From Duganella sp. (GTDB lineage Bacteria; Pseudomonadota; Gammaproteobacteria; Burkholderiales; Burkholderiaceae_D): 38,871 nucleotides of DNA. A program made the position numbers and the translations under genes. The stretch spans positions 1-38,871 of the forward strand of contig JAMFSU010000060.1 in assembly GCA_026225475.1 (NCBI GenBank), given 5' to 3'. The notes under the pieces are model-generated. The model was not told where the DNA came from. It saw only the letters and a program-made list of their open reading frames with translations, and made no database searches. Shown here in pieces: positions 24,714 through 32,851 of this stretch. Within the stretch, counting starts at the first letter, position 1; every line of letters starts with the position of its first letter.

Positions 24714-25265
24714 TCAGACTGCCTTGAACGTCAGCGTATTGCCTGCATTCGTGGTCACGGCGCAGGTATCGGTGGCCGCCGCAGTGGTCACCGGAAAGGT
24801 CGAGATCGTGGTCGATCCGGCAATCGTCACCCAGCCGTTGGCACCACTGAGCATGTTCACGCACACGTCCTGTGGCACCGCGTGATACACCAGTGTGAAG
24901 CCATTGCTGGAACTATCGGCCGCAGCCGTGACAGCACCGCCCCAGCTATTGGTGACTGTGCCATCGCTGGCCTTGATCAGCGTACCCGGCACCGCATTGG
25001 CGGCCACCAGACCAGGCAAGATGTCGGTCGGATAGACCTGACCGATGTACAGCTTGCGGATCGCCGTACGCAAGGCGATCACCTCTTCATTGGCCTGGTT
25101 CGACTTGGCGCTGCTGAACGCACCGGTCAACAATGACACCGCGCCCAGTACGACCAATGCCGCAATTCCCAGATACGCAATACCTTCCAGCAGCGATGCG
25201 CCGCGCTGGCGCGCCAGTTGGCTGTCGGCACGCAGAGTTTTATTTTTCAGGCTGAAAGCTTCCAT
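24714..25265 (-). CDS. pilS: PilS, major type IVb prepilin
   Basis: A 183-residue major pilin. A 22-residue basic leader ends ARQRG; the mature form starts ASLLEGIAYLGIAALVVLGA with the conserved Glu5. The long leader and non-Phe first residue identify type IVb. Two cysteines in the C-terminal part (DVCVN, DTCAV) can form the D-region disulfide. AGAGGAA precedes the ATG. The mature pilin needs a prepilin peptidase that is not encoded in the window. Confidence 0.9.
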   Translation of the reverse strand: MEAFSLKNKTLRADSQLARQRGASLLEGIAYLGIAALVVLGAVSLLTGAFSSAKSNQANEEVIALRTAIRKLYIGQVYPTDILPGLVAANAVPGTLIKASDGTVTNSWGGAVTAAADSSSNGFTLVYHAVPQDVCVNMLSGANGWVTIAGSTTISTFPVTTAAATDTCAVTTNAGNTLTFKAV

Positions 25266-25301
25266 GATGCATTCCTCTTGATAGTGATAGTGGGTTAATG
25301 T

Positions 25302-26378
25302 TTAATGCACACTGCGTGTGATTGCAGCAATCTCTTGCTGGATGCCAAAAAATCCGGTCACCAGCCAGCCAATGACCACCGCCAGAACGACGATGGAAAT
25401 CCCGTTCAACATCTTCATCCTCAATGAGATGATTTCTACTCCCTGCTCCATCCATTCATCCGCCATCAACTCCAATGCTTCAGCGAATCCTTTGTACTCG
25501 GCATACACGCACAGGTCGTCGATGACTTCCGGTGAAGGGAAGTCATACCCGGCATTGCGCAACGCCTCACCGCAATTCAAACCCGATCGCACTCCCAGCA
25601 AGGCACCGTCGAGCCGCTCGCGCAACCACGGATGGGCCATGCCGGACAGGCGCATCAAGGCCTTTTCAACCGTGACACCGGCTGCCTGCAAGGCGGCAAA
25701 CCCCATCAAGAAACTGCTGCCGACCTTGAGCCGGTAAATCGAATACGGCGGATAGCGATCAACAAAGATGCGCACCGTGCCACGCCAGCGCGGCATCGAA
25801 AAAATCAGCAAACCGAACAGCACGACAGCCACCACGATGGCCAGCAACATCCAGTGCTGCACCCATTCCGACATCAGATACAGCGAGCGTGCCGGACCAT
25901 GCCAATTGCGCGGATCGATGATGCGGGTGAATTGCGGAATCACCTGGGTGCCGAACAGATAAATGTAGACCGCCGTCAGACACAGCACCGTCACCGGATA
26001 GGCCAAGCCACCAATGATGACGCTGTTGATCTTCTTGCTGGCCTGCACCACCGTCACCACCGACACCAGAGATGCCTCCAACCGTCCGGACTGCTCGCCG
26101 GCAGCCAGAATCATCTGCTCGTCCTTCGGCACCCAACGCTCCAGACCATCCGACAAGGACCGGCCGTTCTGCACCGTGCGCCGGCAGTCATCGAGAATGA
26201 TCGCCAGCGGCTCTTGCGGCTTCTTACCCTGCTCGGAAGCGCGATACTGCAGCTCCTCCAGAATTTTCAGCAGCGGCAAGCCATTGGCCAGCATCTTGGC
26301 GATCTTGCGGTACAGCCGCAGCCGTACGGTATCGGAGAACTGGGTACGGGCCCACAAACGATTGATATCAAGTAGCAC
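25302..26378 (-). CDS. pilR: PilR, inner-membrane platform protein (GspF family)
   Basis: A 358-residue polytopic membrane protein with duplicated GspF/T2SS_F domains (about residues 18-150 and 215-345) and three or four hydrophobic segments. The first hydrophobic segments are near VIIGGLAYPVTVLCLTAVYI and WMLLAIVVAVVLFGLLI, the last near the C-terminus. It begins with a GTG preceded by GGAGGG and overlaps pilQ by 11 bases. It couples the assembly ATPase to pilin polymerisation. Confidence 0.9.
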   Translation of the reverse strand: MLLDINRLWARTQFSDTVRLRLYRKIAKMLANGLPLLKILEELQYRASEQGKKPQEPLAIILDDCRRTVQNGRSLSDGLERWVPKDEQMILAAGEQSGRLEASLVSVVTVVQASKKINSVIIGGLAYPVTVLCLTAVYIYLFGTQVIPQFTRIIDPRNWHGPARSLYLMSEWVQHWMLLAIVVAVVLFGLLIFSMPRWRGTVRIFVDRYPPYSIYRLKVGSSFLMGFAALQAAGVTVEKALMRLSGMAHPWLRERLDGALLGVRSGLNCGEALRNAGYDFPSPEVIDDLCVYAEYKGFAEALELMADEWMEQGVEIISLRMKMLNGISIVVLAVVIGWLVTGFFGIQQEIAAITRSVH

Positions 26379-27984
26379 TGCCGCCCTCCACTACATGCAG
26401 GAACGGCCCCACCTGCGCCATTCCAAAATGGAAATGTCCAACCACCTTCTCGGCCATGCGCGGATCAATCACGCCTTCAGCGACCTTGGCAATCGCATGA
26501 TCGAGCATGGTGCGGCCACCCAGTTCGCGCAGCCAGTAATTGACTGCCAGGGTTTTCTCACCGAGCCGCACATAACGGAAGAACTGGTCATCCGGAATGA
26601 TGATCTCGGCCACTACAGTACGGCCGATGGTGCCGTGATGATTGCAGCTAGGACAACCCTTGCCGAGCACACAAACCCCCTCCAGCGTGGCCGACACCAC
26701 CTGCCGCACACGCGCCAGCACGGCTGCCGGCAATTCCTCCGGATGCGCGGCCAGCGGCAGGCGACAATCCGGACACAAGGTCTTGACCAGGCGTTGACTA
26801 ATCAATCCAGTGATCACTGTATGATCGGCCGCCAGATTCAGTGGCAGACCCAAATCGACCAACCGATCCATGATCGCCAACGCACTGTTGGCATGTACCG
26901 TGGTCCAGACCTGGTGGCCGGTCATCGAGGCGCGCAAGGCATTTTGTGCGGTGGCACGGTCACGTACCTCACCGATCATGATGGTGTCAGGATCGAGCCG
27001 CATGGCATTCGAGATCGCTGCCGCAAACATGCGCGAACGTTCTTCTTCGCTGCCGGCATTGGTCACCGCCGTCTGTACCGCCCCTTCGATCGGATACTCG
27101 ACCGGGTCTTCAATCGTCAGCACATGCATCTTGCCGCCGGCTTCGAGAATCTCGCCGGTGAGCACCCGCTGCAGCGTGGTCGACTTGCCCGAACCGGTCG
27201 GACCGCTGATGATGTTGATGCCGACTGGCTGCTCCTTGAGCTGTTGCAGCAAGTCCGCATGCTCCTGGCTGAAGCCGAGCGGTCGCAGGTCAGTAGTTTC
27301 TCCGGCGTCGTTGTATAGCAAACGCAGCACCATCACCGTGCCTTCATTGGTCGGCACCGTGGCAATACGCACGCCATACAAGCCCGGCGGCAATTTGTCG
27401 CGATCCGAAATACTGGCATCCTGGCGCTCGGTCGGCTTGTAGGAACTGTCGGACACCGACGCCATCGCGCCATACATGGTCGCCAGCAAACGTTCGCCGT
27501 ATTCGCGCGTCTGTCCGCCGACCGGCATCAGATCGTTGTGAATCCGGAAATACAGTTCCGTACAATTCTTGCGCACCCGAATATGCACATCCGAGGCGCG
27601 CGCGCGGCAAGCCTTGGTCAGCAAATCCTTGGCCGTCACCTGCATCATCGAATGTTCCTGATGCCGGTCCGCCACCGAGGAACTGGCGTTCTGATTGATG
27701 CGCCGGATCACATCCACGGTGGTAAACACCACCTGATAAGGGCGCCCCATGCGTTCCAGCCGCCCCTGATACGACATCACATGGGGATTCAGATTCTGCC
27801 CATCGACCACCAGCAAACGGCCATCACCCAACAGGCACAGCAGTTTTTTCTCTTCCTCACCAGCCTCGAACAGGCCAGCATTGCTGAGAATATCGGCACT
27901 GTTGACGTCCTCGATATTACGAAACGACATGTTCACTGCATGCGTTTGTGCGTTGTCGTGATGTCTGGCGATGCGCAGCTTCAT
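26368..27984 (-). CDS. pilQ: PilQ, type IVb pilus assembly ATPase (GspE family)
   Basis: A 538-residue extension ATPase. Walker A GPTGSGKST is at residues 261-269, followed by TIEDPVEYPIEG, Walker B DTIMIGEVRD and the His box HQVWTTVHAN. A zinc-binding tetracysteine pairs C404/C407 (CPDC) with C444/C447 (CPSC), typical of GspE-type assembly ATPases and absent from PilT. The start overlaps the pilP stop as ATGA. Name follows R64 nomenclature; it is not the secretin called PilQ in type IVa systems. Confidence 0.92.
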   Translation of the reverse strand: MKLRIARHHDNAQTHAVNMSFRNIEDVNSADILSNAGLFEAGEEEKKLLCLLGDGRLLVVDGQNLNPHVMSYQGRLERMGRPYQVVFTTVDVIRRINQNASSSVADRHQEHSMMQVTAKDLLTKACRARASDVHIRVRKNCTELYFRIHNDLMPVGGQTREYGERLLATMYGAMASVSDSSYKPTERQDASISDRDKLPPGLYGVRIATVPTNEGTVMVLRLLYNDAGETTDLRPLGFSQEHADLLQQLKEQPVGINIISGPTGSGKSTTLQRVLTGEILEAGGKMHVLTIEDPVEYPIEGAVQTAVTNAGSEEERSRMFAAAISNAMRLDPDTIMIGEVRDRATAQNALRASMTGHQVWTTVHANSALAIMDRLVDLGLPLNLAADHTVITGLISQRLVKTLCPDCRLPLAAHPEELPAAVLARVRQVVSATLEGVCVLGKGCPSCNHHGTIGRTVVAEIIIPDDQFFRYVRLGEKTLAVNYWLRELGGRTMLDHAIAKVAEGVIDPRMAEKVVGHFHFGMAQVGPFLHVVEGGSAT

Positions 27985-28484
27985 CTTGCTACCCCGCGCA
28001 ACTGCGGCGCCGGACCGGACAAACCGGCACTCGGAAAACTCGGGTTAAAACCGGTATTGAGCTGAGCATAGGTTGCCAGCCGCACGCGCGCACTATCCTT
28101 GGATTGCGCTACCACTTCGCGCGGCCCGATCAGGACGATCTTCATGCCGTTAGCCAGCGTGTCGCCCTGCTGCACATCCACCACACTGCCGTCGCTGAGC
28201 TGCAAGGTGGCATACATGCGGCCACCGATGCCCTCAATGGCGCGAATCACCGGATCACCAACCACCGCCGTCTGGGTAATCGCACTGGTCATGCTCTGCT
28301 TGGCAGCGATCTCGTTTTGCTTGCCGACGATATTGGCCTGCACTTCCAGTTGCTTTTCGCGCGCCTTGAGCACCAGGGTCTCGGCTTCAATCCTGGTCAA
28401 GCTGTCGGAAGTACTTTCGGCACGTACGCTGGCGACTGCCAGCAAGGTCAACAACGCCAATGGATACACCAGTTTAGTTTGCAT
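27981..28484 (-). CDS. pilP: PilP, type IVb pilus periplasmic assembly protein
   Basis: A 167-residue secreted protein. ATG 28484 is preceded by GGAGGG and starts a clear signal peptide, MQTKLVYPLALLTLLAVASV, ending RA. A short helical/coiled-coil section (about 28-70) is followed by a PilP-type domain (GIGGRMYATLQLSDGSVVDV) with a KIVLIGPREVV strand block. An upstream in-frame ATG lies inside pilO and lacks a signal. The gene overlaps pilO by 11 bases. Role: periplasmic link between inner-membrane PilO and secretin PilN, by analogy. Confidence 0.85.
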   Translation of the reverse strand: MQTKLVYPLALLTLLAVASVRAESTSDSLTRIEAETLVLKAREKQLEVQANIVGKQNEIAAKQSMTSAITQTAVVGDPVIRAIEGIGGRMYATLQLSDGSVVDVQQGDTLANGMKIVLIGPREVVAQSKDSARVRLATYAQLNTGFNPSFPSAGLSGPAPQLRGVAR

Positions 28485-29742
28485 AGATCGTTCCCTCCAT
28501 GAGCCATTCGGATCCGCGATAGGTGAGCTTATCCACCCGGACCCCTGGGCGATTAAGAATTGCGGCAATGAGTTCGGGTTCTACCCCGCGCGCATTGAGT
28601 GAAAAAGAAAATGACTTCCAGTTTGGTCGCCATTGCGCCGCCGGATTGGGTTGCGCCTTGCGCGGATCAAGCTCGGCGATCTTGGCCGACAGCCCCATGA
28701 GCTGCAACGGCGAGACGATCTGTTCCAGCAACCCAGCCGACGCCTGCAGGCTGTCGTTGTGACCACCAGCCAGTTTCCAGCTTTTGGCATACGTGGCCTT
28801 TTCACCGCTGGCATCAACCTGTGCCTGCGGCACCTGCTCATGCAACATGGCAACAGTGGATTGACCACGCGACCATGCATATGCCTGTTGATCGGCATTG
28901 CAGGTATAACTGTCGAGCTGCCAACCACCGGCAGTCATATGGGTGAACTGGCTCTGGCAAGTCTTCACCAATGCCGTCGGCTGTGGCCGGTTGGCCCAGG
29001 GCCGCGACGCGGCCGACTGTTCACGCAGCATGTTCTGGCGCGCCAGCTCGATGGCACGATCACGTGCCTCCTCCTCCTGCTTGTGCTGGTAATACCGGAA
29101 GCCATACATGCCGCCGGCCATCACACCACACACCACGGTGGCCGCCGCCAAGGCCTTGACCCAGTGCGGCGTCCCATCGATCTGCCGCAAACCCCACCAA
29201 CTGTGTACCCGAATCGCACCATCCTTACGCTGCGGGATGAAGCTCTTGATATCGCGCACATTGAAATTATGAAAACCAAGGTCGGCCAGCTCACTCTCGC
29301 CGATGATGACATTCCAGCCGCCCAGGCCATAATCGCTTTGCAGGCGTTCGATCACCTCTTGCTTGCTGCCAGCAAAATCGCCATTCGGCAAGAAGTTGGC
29401 ATCGCGCACCGCAAAATAGGCCCACATCCCGTCCGGCAATTCGAAAGCACCAAGCCAGTTGTGCACCGGTTGTTGCTCGCCGTCATAGAAGGCACCTTCC
29501 AGCGCCAGCGTCTTGGACACGATCGCCGCCAGCGAAAACATGCCCTTGCGCACCCCTTCCTTGCTCTGCGCAAAACCGGCTTGTGCAGTCGAATGATCCA
29601 TACGGATGACCATCAGATCGGACTCGATCTTGCGACCGAGATCAGCCGCTTCCTTGATCAATTCACGCGGCCGCGACAGCGACTGCCAAAACAGGCCGCA
29701 GACAAACTTGTGCTTCTCGATCTGGGTGATATGCAGTGCCAT
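28474..29742 (-). CDS. pilO: PilO, type IVb pilus inner-membrane assembly protein
   Basis: A 422-residue protein. The N-terminal half is cytoplasmic (GLFWQSLSRPRELIKEA near the start). A single transmembrane helix lies at about residues 195-215 (AAATVVCGVMAGGMYGF). A periplasmic half follows with two Cys (KTCQSQF, SYTCNADQ). This layout and gene order agree with PilO of R64 thin pili. It probably forms the inner-membrane alignment complex with PilP. Confidence 0.85.
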   Translation of the reverse strand: MALHITQIEKHKFVCGLFWQSLSRPRELIKEAADLGRKIESDLMVIRMDHSTAQAGFAQSKEGVRKGMFSLAAIVSKTLALEGAFYDGEQQPVHNWLGAFELPDGMWAYFAVRDANFLPNGDFAGSKQEVIERLQSDYGLGGWNVIIGESELADLGFHNFNVRDIKSFIPQRKDGAIRVHSWWGLRQIDGTPHWVKALAAATVVCGVMAGGMYGFRYYQHKQEEEARDRAIELARQNMLREQSAASRPWANRPQPTALVKTCQSQFTHMTAGGWQLDSYTCNADQQAYAWSRGQSTVAMLHEQVPQAQVDASGEKATYAKSWKLAGGHNDSLQASAGLLEQIVSPLQLMGLSAKIAELDPRKAQPNPAAQWRPNWKSFSFSLNARGVEPELIAAILNRPGVRVDKLTYRGSEWLMEGTIYAN

Positions 29743-29758
29743 AATGGATTCCGCTATC

Positions 29759-31462
29759 TCAGAGTGCGGCCATGGTGACGGGCGTAATCAGGATCACCAT
29801 GACATCTTTATTGGTAGCCCCGTTGACACCGCCGCCCAGCACAATATTTCTCGGATCGCCGACACCGCGTCGGGTCAGCGTATCGTCGGCCTGTTCAAAG
29901 CCGCTGATGATCAAGGTTTCGTTCGACTTCATCGATACCCGTTGCAGGAAGTTGCGGGTGCTGACCTCCGGCGACTCGATATGGGTACCATTGCTGACAA
30001 TGTCGCGGATCTGAACGAGCGTTGAGATATCGGTCGAGAACTGCAGCATCACCGTGCCGTTGGTCAGGATGTGCGGCAAGATGCTCATATTGAAACCCGC
30101 CGTGATCACGCCCGGAATCAGTGTCGTGGTGGTACCGACCGAGGCCACGACTGCCGTCTGCGACGACTGCAAATAGCTGGTCTGGGTCGCCACTTGCACC
30201 GGCACCGGCTGGTTGTTCAGCGTCACCACCGAGGCGGTGGTATGGCGCCGCACCCGACCCTGTTCGGACAAGGCATTGATCACTGCACTGGTGCCGGAGA
30301 ACTTCGAGCTGCCGATGATGCCTGCGGTGAACGACACCGCAGCAGTCGCTGGCGTATAGCTGTTGGTGATACCGAATGTGCGGCTCAGTGTGGAATACAC
30401 CGCGCCCCAGTTGATCCCGTATTCATCGGAATTGCTCAGCGTCACCGACAGCACCGTCACATTGATGGCAATCTGGCGCGACAAAGCTTTATTCTCACCA
30501 TCGATATACGCCGCGATACGGTCCAGCGAGTCGGGCGTATCCACCACTGTGATGGCGCCGGTGGCGGGCGAAGCCAGCACTTTGCCGTACTGCGACAGCA
30601 TGACCTTGATGGCACTCTCCAGCCCGGTATAGACCGACAGCTTGGAGGCGACTCCGGTGTTTTGCGAGTTATTGGCCGACACCGCGCTACCACCACCGCT
30701 ACCGCCGCCGCCGCTGCCACCACCAGTGGCGACGCCGCCGGTCGAGGTCGCGCCGCTGGTGACATTGGCCGTAAAGGTGGAATCGCCCGGAATCGCATTG
30801 ATCTGGAAGTTACGCGACTCAGTATGGAAAAACTGAATGCTGCCGTCGATGTATTTCCAGGACACGCCAAAGCGTGCTGCCGAAGTATCCAGCAAACCCT
30901 TGAGCGGACCATTGCTATAGGCAATGCGCACGCCATTGGGCATATCAGCAAAGGTATTGGCACCGCCTGGTGCACCAGCCTGCCGGTTGGCGGCAGCGCC
31001 ACCGCTCTCCCCCGGCATCCCGGTCGGCAGCGGCAGCATGCCGGCCCCACCACTCATGCCAGCCACACCGGCGCTGCCAATGCGGGTACGAAACGCCGTG
31101 CTGGACACCGCCAGCGCATCCGGCGTGACCTTGCTCGGAATGCCGGAGCGCAGCGTAATGCGTTCGGCCAGTTCGGTCAGCGAATTGATGGTGCGATCAA
31201 ACGTGGTTGGTTCATAAAAGATCGGCGGCAATGCCGGTTGGCCCAACTTGACCACATTGCGCCCCAGCCAGATGCCGCTCTCGTGCGTCACCAACGGCGT
31301 AGCCGGCATGACTGCACCAGGTGCCGTGCGTCCGACATCCTTGACCAGGCCATGCAACTGATCGTTGGTCTTGTCGACATCGGCCTCGATCTTGTTGGAC
31401 AGGCCAGAGCAGGCGCCCAGCAACAACACGACCGGCACCAGCGTAGATAATTTCAGCGACAT
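29759..31462 (-). CDS. pilN: PilN, outer-membrane secretin lipoprotein of the type IVb pilus
   Basis: A 567-residue secretin. The lipoprotein signal MSLKLSTLVPVVLLLGAC acylates Cys18. N-terminal and N0/N1-like domains are split by a Gly/Ser-rich linker near residues 232-250 (GGGSGGGGSGGGS). The C-terminal secretin domain (VVTLNNQPVPVQVATQTSYL, then ETLIISGFEQADDTLTRRGV) ends VILITPVTM. It forms the pilus exit pore. The start codon shares one base with the pilL stop. Confidence 0.92.
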   Translation of the reverse strand: MSLKLSTLVPVVLLLGACSGLSNKIEADVDKTNDQLHGLVKDVGRTAPGAVMPATPLVTHESGIWLGRNVVKLGQPALPPIFYEPTTFDRTINSLTELAERITLRSGIPSKVTPDALAVSSTAFRTRIGSAGVAGMSGGAGMLPLPTGMPGESGGAAANRQAGAPGGANTFADMPNGVRIAYSNGPLKGLLDTSAARFGVSWKYIDGSIQFFHTESRNFQINAIPGDSTFTANVTSGATSTGGVATGGGSGGGGSGGGSAVSANNSQNTGVASKLSVYTGLESAIKVMLSQYGKVLASPATGAITVVDTPDSLDRIAAYIDGENKALSRQIAINVTVLSVTLSNSDEYGINWGAVYSTLSRTFGITNSYTPATAAVSFTAGIIGSSKFSGTSAVINALSEQGRVRRHTTASVVTLNNQPVPVQVATQTSYLQSSQTAVVASVGTTTTLIPGVITAGFNMSILPHILTNGTVMLQFSTDISTLVQIRDIVSNGTHIESPEVSTRNFLQRVSMKSNETLIISGFEQADDTLTRRGVGDPRNIVLGGGVNGATNKDVMVILITPVTMAAL

Positions 31463-32127
31463 TATTCGCCCCCCTTGGACATGATGCGCAAGACCTTATT
31501 GCCTTGATAGAACACGGCTTTCATCGGAATTTCTGCGCCTTCCATGCTCTTGGCAACGGTGTTGACGGCTTCCTCGAAAGTGCCGTGCACGGTGGTGCGC
31601 GCCTCGACCGCATAGTCCACCGGCAACTCCCACAACAACTGCCAACCGGCCTGCGCTGCCCAACGCGCCATGGCAGCGTTGAGCGTCTTGTCGGAGACAA
31701 TGATCTCCCACACCGGATCGATCGGCTTGGCATCCACCGCTATCGGTGCACTGACCGCCGTGGTGCTGACGACCGGCGCGGCGCTACTGACGGCCTTGGA
31801 TTTGCTGGGCCGAATCGGCGCAGGCGTTTTCTGATCGGTCTCCAGCTTGGCCAGCAACAAGGTATCGCTGCTGGCGCTTGCGCTGGTACTGGCCAGTGTG
31901 TCGCAATCGTCGCCCAGCCCGCTGTCAATGGCGAGCAGATCAAAGTTCACCGCTGCCGCCGGAAAAGCCGTGCCGGCACGGTACTGCATGGTCGCGGGCG
32001 ACACCGCATCGGCAGCCGTCGCATACTGCGCAGCGCTGGTCATGCCCATGAAAATGATGGCCCAAGCCAGCAAACCAGCGCGCTGATGCCTCGTCCTGTG
32101 CCCGCCGAATAAGCATGTGGAATACAT
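31462..32127 (-). CDS. pilL: PilL-like / TcpQ-domain protein, first gene of the pilus operon
   Basis: A 221-residue exported protein with an N-terminal hydrophobic segment (AGLLAWAIIFMGMTSAA). The low-complexity middle is followed by a C-terminal TcpQ-like domain of about 85 residues (VWEIIVSDKTLNAAMARWAA, ending VLRIMSKGGE). Proteins with this domain help localise the secretin of type IVb pili. ATG 32127 follows AAGGG; an earlier TTG at 32172 is unsupported. It is shorter than plasmid PilL proteins, retaining mainly the C-terminal domain. Confidence 0.8.
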   Translation of the reverse strand: MYSTCLFGGHRTRHQRAGLLAWAIIFMGMTSAAQYATAADAVSPATMQYRAGTAFPAAAVNFDLLAIDSGLGDDCDTLASTSASASSDTLLLAKLETDQKTPAPIRPSKSKAVSSAAPVVSTTAVSAPIAVDAKPIDPVWEIIVSDKTLNAAMARWAAQAGWQLLWELPVDYAVEARTTVHGTFEEAVNTVAKSMEGAEIPMKAVFYQGNKVLRIMSKGGE

Positions 32128-32793
32128 AACCCTACCCTTCTCTGCCGCGTGAAAAACAATCAACCAGCGCAAGCCACCACGGACGACACGCTGCCGCGCC
32201 GCAAGCTTGTGGAACCACGCTGACGAAATTCATTGCTGGTATTAAGAGTGCCGACTAACTCAAGCGACGCACCAGAAAACACTACCGGCAACGCGCTGAA
32301 AAAGCGCATGCCGATGACTTGCCTGGCACTTCCACTGAGTTTGCCGTTGCTGCAACTTATCGATAGAACAATCTTCTGCTGCCCCATTTTGACGACGCAA
32401 TTTCTGCTGCCGTCATCGCGCTGTTCTTGATTGCGTGTTGCTGATCTTAGCGAATGCACGCAAAAAGATTCTCAAAAAATATGACCGCGCACTTTCCTCG
32501 GGAACCAACTTTTATCGTCTGTCGAAAACGCTTTTTGCCATCCACATTTCTGCCGAATTTCCTTGAGAAATGTCGCTTGCAGGCATTGCCGGAAAGATCA
32601 CAAAACCGATCCATTTCCGACCCGCCAAAAATAACTAAAATCCTTGCTGCTACTGCCTTTTAGTGGGATCAATCTTTTTTCAGGTTCCGTCCACCAGCCG
32701 TCGATTTGCGTGTTTTTACAAGCGCCGGGCCAGGCTGAAAAAAACACCCTCAACATCATTGAAGCCAGCGTCGGCGACCTCGCTTTTGCATCG
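32128..32793. other. Long leader / intergenic region between hrcC and pilL
   Basis: About 670 bases, visibly richer in A+T than the genes around it. It contains a minus-strand hrp box (32660-32688) some 530 bases upstream of pilL. A 55-codon minus-strand frame (ATG 32614 to TAA 32447; Lys/Arg-rich with four Cys) follows 45 bases after the box. I recognise no family for it and see only a weak GGCGGG ribosome site. No intrinsic terminator is evident between the box and pilL. The hrpT and hrpV genes that follow hrcC in P. syringae are not found. Confidence 0.55.
32660..32688 (-). promoter_or_regulatory. hrp box between hrcC and the pil operon
   Basis: On the minus strand: GGAACC (32688-32683), 16 bases, CCACTAA (32666-32660), a complete match to the HrpL consensus. 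It points leftward to a 55-codon frame and the pil operon. Confidence 0.85.
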
Positions 32794-32842
32794 CCATATG
32801 CATCACCATGCATATGGAAATCTCACAAAAAGTGAGATTTCC
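32794..32842 (-). terminator. Two tandem hairpins just after hrcC
   Basis: The first hairpin met by transcription is GGAAATCTCAC (32816-32826) with GTGAGATTTCC (32832-32842), a perfect 11-bp stem with a 5-base loop. It is followed at once by CCATATGCAT (32794-32803) with ATGCATATGG (32808-32817), a perfect 10-bp stem with a 4-base loop. They share two bases and could also compete. They start 10 bases beyond the hrcC stop. There is no T-run, so they may stabilise the message end as well as terminate. Confidence 0.65.
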
Positions 32843-32851
32843 AGTTACGCG

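Noticed and set aside
30071..31450. Long plus-strand frame (459 codons) opposite pilN
   Set aside because: Antisense shadow of a clear secretin gene; Arg/His/Gly-rich nonsense composition.
32160..32459. Minus-strand 99-codon frame upstream of pilL
   Set aside because: GTG start without ribosome site, mixed composition, no recognisable feature; probably part of the leader.
32501..32506. GGAACC on the plus strand in the hrcC-pilL gap
   Set aside because: No CCAC at 15-16 bases; the nearest CCAC is 35 bases away and no plus-strand gene follows.
32598..32813. Minus-strand 71-codon frame after hrcC
   Set aside because: It runs through the hairpins and the hrp box, and shows no match to hrpT or hrpV features such as a lipobox.
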